64,000 nt of DNA, taken from the NCBI RefSeq assembly GCF_017876295.1, contig NZ_JAGINT010000001.1, positions 4,340,001 to 4,404,000 on the forward strand. Direction: 5' to 3'. The notes under the pieces are model-generated. The model worked only from the letters and a program-made list of their open reading frames with translations, made no database searches and was not told the DNA's origin. The DNA is from Kribbella aluminosa. Lineage in GTDB: Bacteria; Actinomycetota; Actinomycetes; Propionibacteriales; Kribbellaceae. The translations under genes and the position numbers were made by a program. How positions within the stretch are numbered: the stretch's first letter is position 1; every line of letters begins with the position of its first letter. Of the stretch, positions 15,530 through 23,716 are shown piece after piece.

Positions 15530-16897
15530 CTACCTGATGCGCATGCCGGAGATCGCGCGGGCGATTACCAAACGCTGGATTTCGGAGGTGCCTTCGAAGA
15601 TGGTGTAGATCTTGGCGTCTCGGTGCATGCGTTCTACGGGGTATTCGCGGGTGTAGCCGTTGCCGCCGAGGATTTGGATGGCTTCTTCGGTTACCTTGAC
15701 GGCTACTTCGCCGGCTTTGAGTTTGGCCATGGAGCCTTCGCCGTGGCGGTAGTCGGGGGTTTCGCCGCGCATGAGGGCGGCGGACATGTTGGCGGCGCGC
15801 CAGACGAGGAGGCGGGCGGCGTCGATTTCCATGGCCATGTCGGCGAGTTTGAAGGCGATGCCCTGGTTGTCGATGATCGGGCGGCCGAACTGTTCGCGGG
15901 TCTTGGCGTATTCGAGGGCTACTTCGTACGCCGCTCGCGCGATGCCGATCGCCTGGGCGCCGACGATGTGGCGGGTCATCTCGAAAGTCGCCATCGAGGC
16001 GTTGCGGCCGGTCGAGGCGGCGGCAGAGGCTGAGCCGGTGCGGGCAGCGGCTTCCCGGGCGGCGGCGGCTTCGCGGGCGCGGGCGAGGCGTTCGTCGAGT
16101 TTCTGCTTGCCGCCGAGGACGTTGGCGGCGGGGATGCGGACGTTGTCGAAGAAGACGTCCGCGGTGTGCGACGCGCGCAGGCCGTGTTTGCGGAGCTTGG
16201 TGCCCTGCTGCAGGCCGTGGACCTCGGTCCGGGGTACGACGAACGCGGCCTGGCCCTTGGTACCCAACGACGGGTCGACCGTGGCGACCACCACGTGGAT
16301 GTCCGCGATGCCGCCGTTCGTCGCCCAGGCCTTCTGGCCGTTGATGACCCACTCGTCGGTCGCCTCGTCGTAGACGGCGCGGGTGCGGATCGCGGAGACG
16401 TCGGAGCCGGCGCCCGGCTCGGAGGAGCAGAAGGCGGCCACGCGTACGTCGTCAGGTGTGCCGTAGCAGCGCGGCATCCACTGGCTCCACTGCTCCGGCG
16501 TACCGTTCGAGAAGATCGCCGACGACGCCAGCCCCGTGCCCTTCAGCGACATGCCGATGCCGGCGTCGCCCCAGAACAGCTCCTCGTGGACGAGCGGCAT
16601 CAGCAGGCCGGACGGGTCGACGAACAGGTTGATGTTGGCGTCGAGCCCGTACAGGCCGATCTTGGCCGCCTCCTGGATGACCGGCCACGGGGTCTCCTCG
16701 CGCTCGTCCCACTCGGCGGCGGCCGGGCGGATGACGTCGGCGGCGAAGGTGTGGGCCCAGTCGCGGATCTCGCGCTGCTCGTCGTTCAGCTGCAGCGAGA
16801 ACGGGCTCCAGCCGGGTTTGGACCGCTCGGCGCCGAGCTCACCGGCGAGCGCCATCACGTCGGCCGAGACAGCGGGCTTCGGATCGGTCATCGTCAT
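15530..16897 (-). CDS. Acyl-CoA dehydrogenase (FAD), host gene of the insertion
   Basis: About 455 residues. Family motifs are AAFCSSEPGAGSDVSA near 160, the FAD and substrate region GQKAWATNGGIADIHVV, the C-terminal helical domain AKTREQFGRPIIDNQGIAFK, ILGGNGYTREYPVERMHRDA and the final IFEGTSEIQRLVIARAISG. An Ala/Arg-rich insertion (about 270-310) is unusual. It oxidises an acyl-CoA to the 2-enoyl-CoA; chain specificity cannot be read. The start at 16897 is chosen because GGAGG lies 6 bases upstream; an ATG at 16903 abuts the GGAGG directly. The last about 16 codons were supplied by the integrative element. Divergent from the TetR gene, with a probable operator between. Confidence 0.9.
   Translation of the reverse strand: MTMTDPKPAVSADVMALAGELGAERSKPGWSPFSLQLNDEQREIRDWAHTFAADVIRPAAAEWDEREETPWPVIQEAAKIGLYGLDANINLFVDPSGLLMPLVHEELFWGDAGIGMSLKGTGLASSAIFSNGTPEQWSQWMPRCYGTPDDVRVAAFCSSEPGAGSDVSAIRTRAVYDEATDEWVINGQKAWATNGGIADIHVVVATVDPSLGTKGQAAFVVPRTEVHGLQQGTKLRKHGLRASHTADVFFDNVRIPAANVLGGKQKLDERLARAREAAAAREAAARTGSASAAASTGRNASMATFEMTRHIVGAQAIGIARAAYEVALEYAKTREQFGRPIIDNQGIAFKLADMAMEIDAARLLVWRAANMSAALMRGETPDYRHGEGSMAKLKAGEVAVKVTEEAIQILGGNGYTREYPVERMHRDAKIYTIFEGTSEIQRLVIARAISGMRIR
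15576..15612. repeat. Right attachment site (attR)
   Basis: 37 bp, identical to 6317-6353, inside the codons for the conserved C-terminal IFEGTSEIQRL segment of the acyl-CoA dehydrogenase. Integration here keeps the gene intact because the element re-supplies the last codons. Confidence 0.8.
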
Positions 16898-16926
16898 CAA
16901 CATCCTCCAGCGGCGGCACTACGATG

Positions 16927-16942
16927 TTACCGACGAGTGTAA
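16927..16942. promoter_or_regulatory. Probable TetR operator
   Basis: TTACCGACGAGTGTAA is a TTAC-N8-GTAA inverted repeat (GTTAC/GTAAC extends it by one base pair). It lies between the divergent acyl-CoA dehydrogenase and TetR starts. TTAC...GTAA palindromes are typical of TetR-type fatty-acid regulators in actinobacteria. Confidence 0.55.
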
Positions 16943-16986
16943 CTGTCGTTTGCACCAAGGGGTACCGCTGTGGCTAAGATCGGTCC

Positions 16987-17781
16987 ATGAGCTCCGCGCT
17001 GCTCGCGATCGGACGCCGCCGGACCACGGCGGAGCGTCGGCGCGACCGGGAGCGGGACATCATCCGTGCTACCCGGGAGATCTTCGACGAGCGCGGCACG
17101 ATCGACGCCCAGATCGACGATATCGCCAAGCGGGTCGGGATCAACAAGGCGCTGATCTACCGGCACTTCGCCGGCAAGGAGGAGCTGTTCGCCCTCACGC
17201 TGGTCGACTATCTCCAGGAGCTCGACGAACGCCTGCAACAAAATGACGGTCCGCGCCGCACGCCGCTCAACCGGCTCAGGTCGCTGAGTGAGACGTTCGT
17301 GGACTTCTGTCTCGGCTACCCGGCGTTCACCGACTGCGCGATGAGTCTGCTCAGACGGACCGGCGAGGAGCTGTTCGGCGAGATCACCGAGCCGGTGATG
17401 GTCAAACTCGGTACGGCGATGGCCGCGCCGCTGGACCGGATCGCGAACATCCTCGAGGCGGGTCAGCGGTCCGGTGTGTTCGACGACGTCGATACGGCGT
17501 ACCTGGCGAACCATCTGTACACGCAGACCCTCGGGTCGTTGCACATGGCAAGGGTCGGGTTGATCGTGTCGAGCGGGCAGCCGGGGCATCCGGTGGTGCA
17601 TCATGCCGATGTCGGCACCGTCCGGGCGACCGCGATCACCGCCACCCTCGCCACCGCCGTGGGCCGGAAAGCGCTGACTGCAGCAACCGGCCGCAGCCCC
17701 AGAACAACCCCGCGAACCTCCGCCACCGCACGGACGTCCAAAGACACGAGCAGCAGGACCAGAGCAGGAGAGACATCGTGA
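16987..17781 (+). CDS. TetR-family regulator
   Basis: 264 residues. The N-terminal helix-turn-helix reads IIRATREIFDERGTIDAQID then DIAKRVGINKALIYRHFAGK, the standard TetR DNA-binding unit. The ligand domain follows to about residue 215, and then a basic, Thr/Ser-rich tail of about 50 residues that is probably disordered. A TAAGAT hexamer lies 7 bases before the ATG and there is no ribosome binding site, so the mRNA is probably leaderless. It overlaps the thiolase gene by four bases and is divergent from the dehydrogenase. It probably represses this fatty-acyl-CoA module and its own operon, with an acyl-CoA as ligand. Confidence 0.85.
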   Translation: MSSALLAIGRRRTTAERRRDRERDIIRATREIFDERGTIDAQIDDIAKRVGINKALIYRHFAGKEELFALTLVDYLQELDERLQQNDGPRRTPLNRLRSLSETFVDFCLGYPAFTDCAMSLLRRTGEELFGEITEPVMVKLGTAMAAPLDRIANILEAGQRSGVFDDVDTAYLANHLYTQTLGSLHMARVGLIVSSGQPGHPVVHHADVGTVRATAITATLATAVGRKALTAATGRSPRTTPRTSATARTSKDTSSRTRAGETS

Positions 17782-19055
17782 CCGAACCGCGCAAGGTGGC
17801 CGTGGTCGCCGGGAACCGGATCCCGTTTGCCCGGCAGGACAAGACCTACCGGCACGCCTCCAACTCCGACATGCTGACCGCCGCGCTGAACGGTCTGGTC
17901 GACCGTGCCGGTCTCGGCGGGCAGGAGGTCGGCGAGGTGGTCGCCGGCGCGGTCCTCAAGCACGCCCGCGACTGGAACCTGGTCCGCGAGGTGGTCCTCG
18001 GTTCCAAGCTCGCGCCGACCACCCCGGCGTACGACATCCAGCAGGCCTGCGGCACCGGGCTGGAGGCGGCGATCCTGGTCGGCAACAAGATCGCGCTCGG
18101 CCAGATCGACGCGGGCATCGCCGGCGGCGTCGACACCGCCTCCGACGCGCCGCTCGCCGTCAACGACCACCTGCGCAACGTGCTGCTCGACCTGAACCGC
18201 GCCAAGACGTACCCGGACCGGCTGAGGGTCCTCGGCCGGGTCCGCCCGAAGGACGTCGTACCGGAGATCCCGCGCAACGCCGAGCCGCGGACCGGGAAGT
18301 CGATGGGCGACCATGCCGCGCTCACCGCGCTGGAGTGGGGCATCACCCGCGAGGCCCAGGACGAGCTCGCCTACCGGTCGCACATGAACCTCGCGAAGGC
18401 GTACGACCGGGGCTTCCAGCAGGACCTGATCACGCCGTACCTCGGGCTCGAGAAGGACCAGAACCTCCGCCCCGACACCACGCTCGAGAAGCTCGCGAAG
18501 CTCCGGACCGCGTACGGCAAGGGTGAGACCGCGACGATGACCGCCGGCAACTCGACCCCGCTCACCGACGGCGCGTCGACCGTTCTGCTGAGCACCGACG
18601 AGTGGGCCGCCGATCACGGTCTGCGACCGCTCGCGTACCTGACCCACTCGCAGACCGCCGCGGTCGACTACGTGAAGGGCGCCGAGGGTCTGCTGATGGC
18701 TCCCGCGTACGCCGTACCGCGGATGCTGCAGCGCGCCGGGCTGACCCTCCAGGACTTCGACTACTACGAGATCCACGAGGCGTTCGCCTCCCAGGTGCTG
18801 GCCACGCTGAAGGCGTGGGAGGATCCGATCTTCTGCAAGGAACGGCTCGGCCTGGACGCACCGCTCGGCGAGGTCGACCGGGACAAGCTGAACGTGAACG
18901 GCAGCTCGCTGGCCGCGGGGCATCCGTTCGCGGCCACCGGCGGGCGGATCGTCGCCGCGCTGGCGAAGCAACTGGACGAGAACGGTGGCGGCCGCGGGCT
19001 GATCTCGATCTGCGCCGCGGGTGGCCAGGGTGTCGTCGCCATCCTCGAGAAGTAG
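17778..19055 (+). CDS. Acetyl-CoA C-acetyltransferase (thiolase, FadA2/FadI type)
   Basis: 425 residues from GTG at 17778, overlapping the TetR stop (GTGA). Catalytic residues: nucleophilic Cys in IQQACGTGLEAAI near 92, His in EIHEAFASQ, the GHP motif in NGSSLAAGHPFAATGGR, and the second Cys in ISICAAGGQGV at the C-terminus. It cleaves 3-oxoacyl-CoA or condenses acetyl-CoA. It is followed by the two-domain FabG and the MaoC hydratase, the same order as M. tuberculosis fadA2 (Rv0243)-fabG4-htdX, so it probably works in the same beta-oxidation-like cycle together with the divergent dehydrogenase. Confidence 0.9.
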   Translation: MTEPRKVAVVAGNRIPFARQDKTYRHASNSDMLTAALNGLVDRAGLGGQEVGEVVAGAVLKHARDWNLVREVVLGSKLAPTTPAYDIQQACGTGLEAAILVGNKIALGQIDAGIAGGVDTASDAPLAVNDHLRNVLLDLNRAKTYPDRLRVLGRVRPKDVVPEIPRNAEPRTGKSMGDHAALTALEWGITREAQDELAYRSHMNLAKAYDRGFQQDLITPYLGLEKDQNLRPDTTLEKLAKLRTAYGKGETATMTAGNSTPLTDGASTVLLSTDEWAADHGLRPLAYLTHSQTAAVDYVKGAEGLLMAPAYAVPRMLQRAGLTLQDFDYYEIHEAFASQVLATLKAWEDPIFCKERLGLDAPLGEVDRDKLNVNGSSLAAGHPFAATGGRIVAALAKQLDENGGGRGLISICAAGGQGVVAILEK

Positions 19056-19064
19056 GAGTGTGAG

Positions 19065-20411
19065 ATGACGGATCGCTACCAGACCTTCACCCGGACGCCG
19101 CTCGGCAAGTCCCTGGTGAAGAACCTGGGTCTGCCCGACCCGCTGCCGCTGCCGCGCTGGACCGAGGGCGCGCCGGTGATCGACGGGCCGGTCGTCTTCG
19201 GCGCGATCGGCGAGTCCGACGCCGGCAAGGCGATCCAGGCCCTGCTGCGCGACATCGGCGCCGCCTTCAGTACGGCGACCGAAGGCGTCGCGTCCAGCGA
19301 GATCCGCCCGAAGGCCCTGGTCTTCGACGCGACCGGCGCGACCTCGACCGCGGACCTGTCCAGCCTGCAGCGGTTCTTCTCCCCCGTCATCCGCCAGCTC
19401 GCCCCGGCGGGCCGGGTGATCGTCGTCGGCCGTACGCCGGAGCTCGCCAACTCCACCGGCCAGCACGTCGCCCAACGTGCGCTCGAGGGCTTCACTCGCA
19501 GCCTCGGCAAGGAGGTGAAGCGCGGCGCCACAGTCAACCTCGTGTACGTCGCCCCGGACGCGCACGAGCAGCTCGACTCCACGCTCCGCTTCTTCCTCTC
19601 TCCCAAGTCGGCGTACGTCGACGGGCAGGTCGCCCGGATCGGCACCGGCCCGCTGGTCAGCAACGACCCGAACCGCCCGCTGGCCGGCCGTACGGCGCTG
19701 GTCACCGGCGCTGCCCGCGGGATCGGCGCCGCGATCGCGAACACCCTCGCCCGCGACGGCGCGACCGTGATCGGCGTCGACGTACCGCAGAACGCCGACC
19801 CGCTGCGCAAGGTGATCTCGAAGATCGGCGGGACCGAGCTCCTCCTCGACGTGACCGCGGTCGACGCGGCGCAGCGGATCGCGGCGCACGCGCAGGAGCG
19901 GCACGGCGGCCTGGACATCGTCGTCCACAACGCCGGTATCACCCGGGACCGGCGCTTGGTGAACATGCGGACCGACGCCTGGGACGCCGTCCTGGACGTG
20001 AACCTCCGCGCGCCCGAGCGGATCACCAAGCACCTGGTCGAGTCCGGCGCGCTCCGCGACGGCGGGTCGATCGTCGGCGTCTCGTCGATGGCCGGGATCG
20101 CGGGCAACAACGGCCAGACGAACTACGCGACCTCGAAGGCCGGCGTGATCGGTCTGGTGCAGGCGCTCGCGCCGGTCCTCGCGGAGAAGCAGATCCGGAT
20201 CAACGCCGTCGCGCCCGGGTTCATCGAGACCGAGATGACCGCGAAGATCCCGTTCGCGATCCGCGAGGTCGGCCGCCGGCTGAACTCGCTGCAGCAGGGC
20301 GGGCTGCCGATCGACGTGGCCGAGACGATCGCCTGGTTCGCCGACCCGGCATCCGCCGGCGTGACCGGCAACGTGGTCCGCGTCTGCGGCCAGAGTCTGC
20401 TGGGTGCCTGA
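19065..20411 (+). CDS. fabG4: 3-oxoacyl-ACP/CoA reductase, two-domain FabG4 type
   Basis: 448 residues, nearly twice the length of an ordinary FabG. The first about 200 residues form a degenerate Rossmann-like domain (GPVVFGAIGESDAGKAIQAL). The second is a full SDR domain: cofactor motif TGAARGIGAAIA near 217, HNAGITRDRR, then SSMAGIAGNNGQTNYATSKA with the catalytic Ser and YxxxK. The architecture is that of FabG4 (Rv0242c), which uses NADH to reduce long-chain 3-oxoacyl-CoA. The start has GGAG a few bases upstream (TAGGAGTGTGAG-ATG), 9 bases after the thiolase stop. Part of the thiolase-reductase-hydratase operon. Confidence 0.88.
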   Translation: MTDRYQTFTRTPLGKSLVKNLGLPDPLPLPRWTEGAPVIDGPVVFGAIGESDAGKAIQALLRDIGAAFSTATEGVASSEIRPKALVFDATGATSTADLSSLQRFFSPVIRQLAPAGRVIVVGRTPELANSTGQHVAQRALEGFTRSLGKEVKRGATVNLVYVAPDAHEQLDSTLRFFLSPKSAYVDGQVARIGTGPLVSNDPNRPLAGRTALVTGAARGIGAAIANTLARDGATVIGVDVPQNADPLRKVISKIGGTELLLDVTAVDAAQRIAAHAQERHGGLDIVVHNAGITRDRRLVNMRTDAWDAVLDVNLRAPERITKHLVESGALRDGGSIVGVSSMAGIAGNNGQTNYATSKAGVIGLVQALAPVLAEKQIRINAVAPGFIETEMTAKIPFAIREVGRRLNSLQQGGLPIDVAETIAWFADPASAGVTGNVVRVCGQSLLGA

Positions 20412-20412
20412 C

Positions 20413-21270
20413 ATGCCCACCCGGCGGTACGACGACTCCCCCGGCCTCGGCTCGCTGTACGCGCGGACCGTGCGGGCCACGCTGCGCCGCGCCGACTACG
20501 AGCCGAACGAGGACGGCCTCACGCTCGAGCTGCCGCGGTCGGCGGTCGACCAGGACCACCTGACGGCGTACCGCGAGGTCACCGGGTTCCAGGCCGGTCC
20601 GGCGCTGCCCCCGACGTACCCGCATGTCCTGGCCTTCCCGCTGCACCTGGACCTGATGTCCGACCCGTCGTTCCCGTACAAGCCGATGGGGATCGTGCAC
20701 CTGTCGAACACGATCACGCAGAAGCAGCCGATCCCGTTGCACGCGGAGCCGTCGATCCGCGTGCACAGTACGCCGGAACGCCCGCATCCGAAGGGCACCG
20801 TGTTCGACGTGGTCAGCGAGGTCTTCGTCGATCACGAGCTGGTGTGGAGCGACCTCACCACGCTGCTCAGCCGGTCGGCCGGTACGCCGGACGCGCACGC
20901 CGGCCTGCTGACCGACCCGGTGCTCAGCGCGACCGCGTGGTGGGACCTGCACGGCAACCTCGGCCGCCGGTACGCCGCCGCGTCCGGCGACCGGAACCCG
21001 ATCCACCTGTTCAAGCTCACCGCCCAGGCGTTCGGGTTCCCGCGCCAGATCGCGCACGGCATGTGGGCCAAGGCCGCCGCGCTCGCGTCCGTCCAGCGCG
21101 CCGGCGCGTTGCCGGACGCGTTCACGGTCCGCGTGGACTTCCGCAAACCGTTGCTGCTCCCGTCCCGGGTCCAGTTCGGCTACCAGCAGTCCGGCAAGAC
21201 GGTCGACTTCGCGCTGTACGACGAGTCACACGACGTGACGCACGTGATCGGGCAACTGCAGGAGAACTGA
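20413..21270 (+). CDS. MaoC-type (R)-3-hydroxyacyl dehydratase, HtdX-like
   Basis: About 285 residues, a double hot-dog protein. The C-terminal half carries the hydratase motif YAAASGDRNPIHLFKLTAQA followed by FGFPRQIAHGMW, with the Asp and His of the catalytic pair. The N-terminal half is a hot-dog without the motif (PPTYPHVLAFPLHLDLM). The size and gene order match M. tuberculosis HtdX (Rv0241c). It should interconvert 3-hydroxyacyl and 2-enoyl thioesters. ATG 20413 is one base after the FabG4 stop; a GTG at 20404 overlapping that gene is also possible. Followed by a hairpin at 21305-21331. Confidence 0.85.
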   Translation: MPTRRYDDSPGLGSLYARTVRATLRRADYEPNEDGLTLELPRSAVDQDHLTAYREVTGFQAGPALPPTYPHVLAFPLHLDLMSDPSFPYKPMGIVHLSNTITQKQPIPLHAEPSIRVHSTPERPHPKGTVFDVVSEVFVDHELVWSDLTTLLSRSAGTPDAHAGLLTDPVLSATAWWDLHGNLGRRYAAASGDRNPIHLFKLTAQAFGFPRQIAHGMWAKAAALASVQRAGALPDAFTVRVDFRKPLLLPSRVQFGYQQSGKTVDFALYDESHDVTHVIGQLQEN

Positions 21271-22551
21271 ACCTGCGGGCAGGCAGAACCCCCTCGAACA
21301 CGCTCAGAACCCTCCCGAATCGAGGGTTCTGCGTGCGTGGGGATCCACTCCCGCCGGATCCGGTCCAGGATCTCGCCGATCGGAGCGGGGTCCCACCGCC
21401 GACCGTCACGTTCGCGGATCGCCAAGGCACCGTCCGAAGCCTCGCGGGCACCGATGACGGCCTGGTACGGCGCGAGCCGGTTCTCGCGGATGCGGGCGCC
21501 GAGGCTGCCCTCGTCGGCGTGCGCGATCTCCACCCGAAGCCCGCGGTCCGACGCCCGCCGCGCGACCTGGGCCGCGGCCTGCTCCTCGGCGTCCGAGATC
21601 GGCAGTACGACGACCTGCACCGGCGCGAGCCACGCCGGGAACGCCCCGCCGTGCACCTCGATCAGCTGCGCCATCGCGCGCTCGATGCTGCCGACGATCG
21701 CCCGGTGCACCATCACCGGCCGGTGTTTGTTGCCGTCGGCACCGACATACTCGAGCCCGAACGCGGCCGGCTGGTGGAAGTCGATCTGGACGGTCGACAG
21801 GCTGAACTCGCGGCCGGCCGAATCCTCCATCTGGATGTCGATCTTCGGACCGTAGAACGCCGCATCCCCAGGCGCGTCCTCATAGTCCACCCCGGATTCC
21901 TTCAGCACCTCGCGGAGCAGTTCGGCCGCCTGCGCCCAGCTCGCCGCGTCACCGACGTACTTGCTCGACGGGCTGTTGAACTCAGCGTCGACCGCGGGCA
22001 GCGCGAGCACATAGCGGGATGCCGCGATGCCCAGGTCGGCGTACGCCTGGTGGATCAGCCGCAGCGCGGACGCGGCCTCGGCGGCGACCTGGTCGAGGCG
22101 GCAGAAGATGTGCGCGTCGTTCAGCTGCATCGCGCGCACGCGGCTGAGTCCGCCGATCGCGCCGGAGAGCTCCGCCCGGTACTGACCGCCGAGCTCGGAG
22201 ATGCGCAGCGGGAGTTCGCGGTAGCTGTGCGAGCGGGAGCGGTACATCAGCGCGTGGTGCGGGCAGATGCTCGGGCGCAGGACGAGTTCCTCGCCGCCCA
22301 GGTTCATCGGCGGATACATGTCGTCGTGGTACTTCGCCCAGTGGCCGGAGATCTCGTAGAGCTCCTTCTTGGCCAGCACCGGCGAGTACACCTGCTGGTA
22401 GCCGGCTCTTCGCTCCACTTCGGCGATGTAGCTCTCGAGTGCACGCCGTACGGCGGCCCCGGCCGGCAGCCAGTAGGGCAGGCCCTGCGCCGATGAGCGG
22501 GTCGGAGTCGAACAGGCCGAGCTCGCGGCCGATCTTGCGATGGTCGTACAT
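21180..22551 (-). pseudogene. thrS2: Second threonyl-tRNA synthetase gene (short form), one-base frameshift near the start
   Basis: The start MYDHRKIGRELGLFDSDPLI (ATG 22551, GAGGAG upstream) is broken at about 22484, where one extra C in a CCC run shifts the frame. The rest reads GLPYWLPAGAAVRRALESYI and the class II motifs (RPSICPHHALMYRSRSHSYR, FYGPKIDIQ, HRPVMVHRAIVGSIERA) plus the anticodon-binding domain. The N-terminal TGS and editing domains of normal ThrS are absent, so this is the short catalytic form known as a regulated or antibiotic-resistant duplicate. The C-terminus continues 30 odd residues past a typical end (REWIPTHA), across a terminator hairpin and 91 bases into the convergent MaoC gene. 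An attenuator precedes it. The frameshift may be a sequence error. Confidence 0.8.
21305..21331. terminator. Terminator of the thiolase-FabG4-MaoC operon
   Basis: A perfect 10-bp stem (CAGAACCCTC / GAGGGTTCTG) with a 7-base loop lies 35 bases after the MaoC stop codon. It sits inside the C-terminal codons of the convergent thrS2 frame. Confidence 0.65.
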
Positions 22552-22587
22552 GGTGGTCTCCTCGTTGAGAGGGGGCGAGAGACCACC
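22552..22587 (-). promoter_or_regulatory. Hairpin over the thrS2 ribosome binding site
   Basis: 9-bp perfect arms (GGTGGTCTC / GAGACCACC on the minus strand) end directly before the ATG. The 3' arm includes part of the GAGGAG ribosome binding site (22558-22563), so the folded RNA would limit translation. Confidence 0.5.
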
Positions 22588-22596
22588 GGGAAACGA

Positions 22597-22628
22597 CGAA
22601 GCCCCGGGGCACTCGCCCCGGGGCTTCG
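22597..22628 (-). terminator. Attenuator hairpin between the leader peptide and thrS2
   Basis: A perfect 14-bp GC-rich stem (CGAAGCCCCGGGGC and its complement) with a 4-base loop, 15 bases after the leader peptide stop and 45 bases before the thrS2 start. With the Thr-rich leader peptide it fits a translation-controlled transcription attenuator. Confidence 0.65.
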
Positions 22629-22643
22629 GTCGACAGTCAGGTG

Positions 22644-22697
22644 TCAGCGCGCCGGGACATACTCCGGCGTCGTCGTGACTACAGCGCGCTGCGACAT
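22644..22697 (-). CDS. Threonine leader peptide (attenuator) for thrS2
   Basis: A 17-codon ORF, MSQRAVVTTTPEYVPAR, with three consecutive ACG threonine codons, ends 15 bases before the hairpin at 22597-22628. It begins 4 bases after the tesB stop, with AGGGA just before the ATG. Ribosome stalling at the Thr codons when Thr-tRNA is scarce would be expected to prevent formation of the hairpin and let thrS2 be transcribed. The arrangement is the classical attenuation layout; its action here is inference. Confidence 0.65.
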   Translation of the reverse strand: MSQRAVVTTTPEYVPAR

Positions 22698-22701
22698 GTC
22701 C

Positions 22702-23547
22702 CTAAGTTAGCAGATCGGAGTCCAGCCCGACCGGACGAATCAGTCCCTCCTGCGCGACCGAGGCGATCAGGCGGCCGTCGGCGGTGTAGAGGCGGCCAGT
22801 GGCGAAGCCCCGGGCTCCGGAGGCCGACGGCGACGCCTGGTCGTACAGCAGCCATTCGTCGGCGCGGAACGGGCGGTGGAACCACAGTGCGTGGTCGAGC
22901 GAGGCGGGCTGGATCCGGCGGTCGCCGATCACGATGCCGTGTGGCAGAAGGCTCGCGCCGAGCAGGGTCAGGTCGCTTGCGTAGGCGAGCACACACGCAT
23001 GCAGCGCGGGCTCGTCGGGGAGCTTGCCGGCGGCGCGGATCCAGAACTGCCGGCCGCTGACACCTGCCAGCCGTACGTCGAGGGACGCCCACTCGCGGTC
23101 CCAGTCCGCGGCGGGCCGGCCGCTCTGGGCTTCCAGGACCGTCGCGAGTCGGGGCGCCTCTTCCGGCGGTACGACGTCGTCCGGCATCGGGTCCTGGTGG
23201 TCGAGACCGGGCTCCGGGCGCTGGAACGACGACGACATGTAGAAGATCGGCCTCCCGTGCTGGGACGCGACCACCCGGCGGCTGCTGAACGTGCCGCCGT
23301 CGCGGGTCGGCTCCGCGCGGTACACGATCGGTACGGACGTGTCGCCGGCGCGCAGGAAGTACCCGTGCAGCGAGTGCACCACGCGCTCCGCGTCGACGGT
23401 CCGGCTCGCGGCGGCGAGCGCCTGACCTAGCACCTGCCCGCCGAACACCCGCTGCATCGACGTCTGCGGCTGCCGGCCGCGGAACAGGTCGACGTCGATC
23501 TTCTCCAGGTCGAGCAGCTCGACCAGGTCCTCCAAGGACTCAGGCAT
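22702..23547 (-). CDS. tesB: Acyl-CoA thioesterase II (TesB)
   Basis: 281 residues, double hot-dog thioesterase. Recognisable segments are FRGRQPQTSMQRVFGGQVLG near the N-terminus, HSLHGYFLRAGDTSVPIVYR, FSSRRVVASQHGRPIFYMSS with the family's conserved substrate-binding residues, and SLDHALWFHRPFRADEWLLY near the C-terminus. The length fits TesB (about 285). It hydrolyses acyl-CoA to free acid and CoA, consistent with the fatty-acyl-CoA genes nearby. Its stop lies 4 bases upstream of the Thr leader peptide, so thrS2 may be transcribed by read-through from tesB. Confidence 0.9.
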   Translation of the reverse strand: MPESLEDLVELLDLEKIDVDLFRGRQPQTSMQRVFGGQVLGQALAAASRTVDAERVVHSLHGYFLRAGDTSVPIVYRAEPTRDGGTFSSRRVVASQHGRPIFYMSSSFQRPEPGLDHQDPMPDDVVPPEEAPRLATVLEAQSGRPAADWDREWASLDVRLAGVSGRQFWIRAAGKLPDEPALHACVLAYASDLTLLGASLLPHGIVIGDRRIQPASLDHALWFHRPFRADEWLLYDQASPSASGARGFATGRLYTADGRLIASVAQEGLIRPVGLDSDLLT

Positions 23548-23716
23548 GCCTCATCCTGACAGGCCCAACCGCCCTACCACGCCGTACCCGCTGTGGAAAC
23601 CATCACGTCGCCCGGGCACCCGTCGGCACGACGCACAGGCTGCGGGGGCGGAGCACAGGTTATTGCCGGTGCTCTGCCCCCAGTTCCTGTTCAGTGCCAC
23701 CACACGGGAGGCCGCG

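Larger units (their letters stand above)
6317..15612. mobile_element. Integrative element of about 9.3 kb inserted in an acyl-CoA dehydrogenase 3' end
   Basis: Bounded by identical 37-bp direct repeats (6317-6353 and 15576-15612), both lying in the coding frame for the acyl-CoA dehydrogenase C-terminus. A tyrosine integrase gene ends 59 bases before the right repeat. The content is accessory: an AAA_13 ATPase, a zinc-ribbon protein, an exonuclease, an XRE/DUF6879 regulatory set and several decayed stretches with lower GC3 than the flanks. No replication initiator (RepSA or prim-pol) or FtsK-like transfer gene is seen, so it is not a complete AICE. It is probably a small genomic island or a mobilisable remnant. 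The frameshift in the integrase suggests it may be locked in place. Confidence 0.75.

Noticed and set aside
17601..20480. 959-codon minus-strand frame opposite the thiolase and FabG4 genes
   Set aside because: Antisense shadow: the plus strand has complete catalytic motifs for both enzymes, whereas this frame is Arg/Val/Leu-rich with no recognisable domain.
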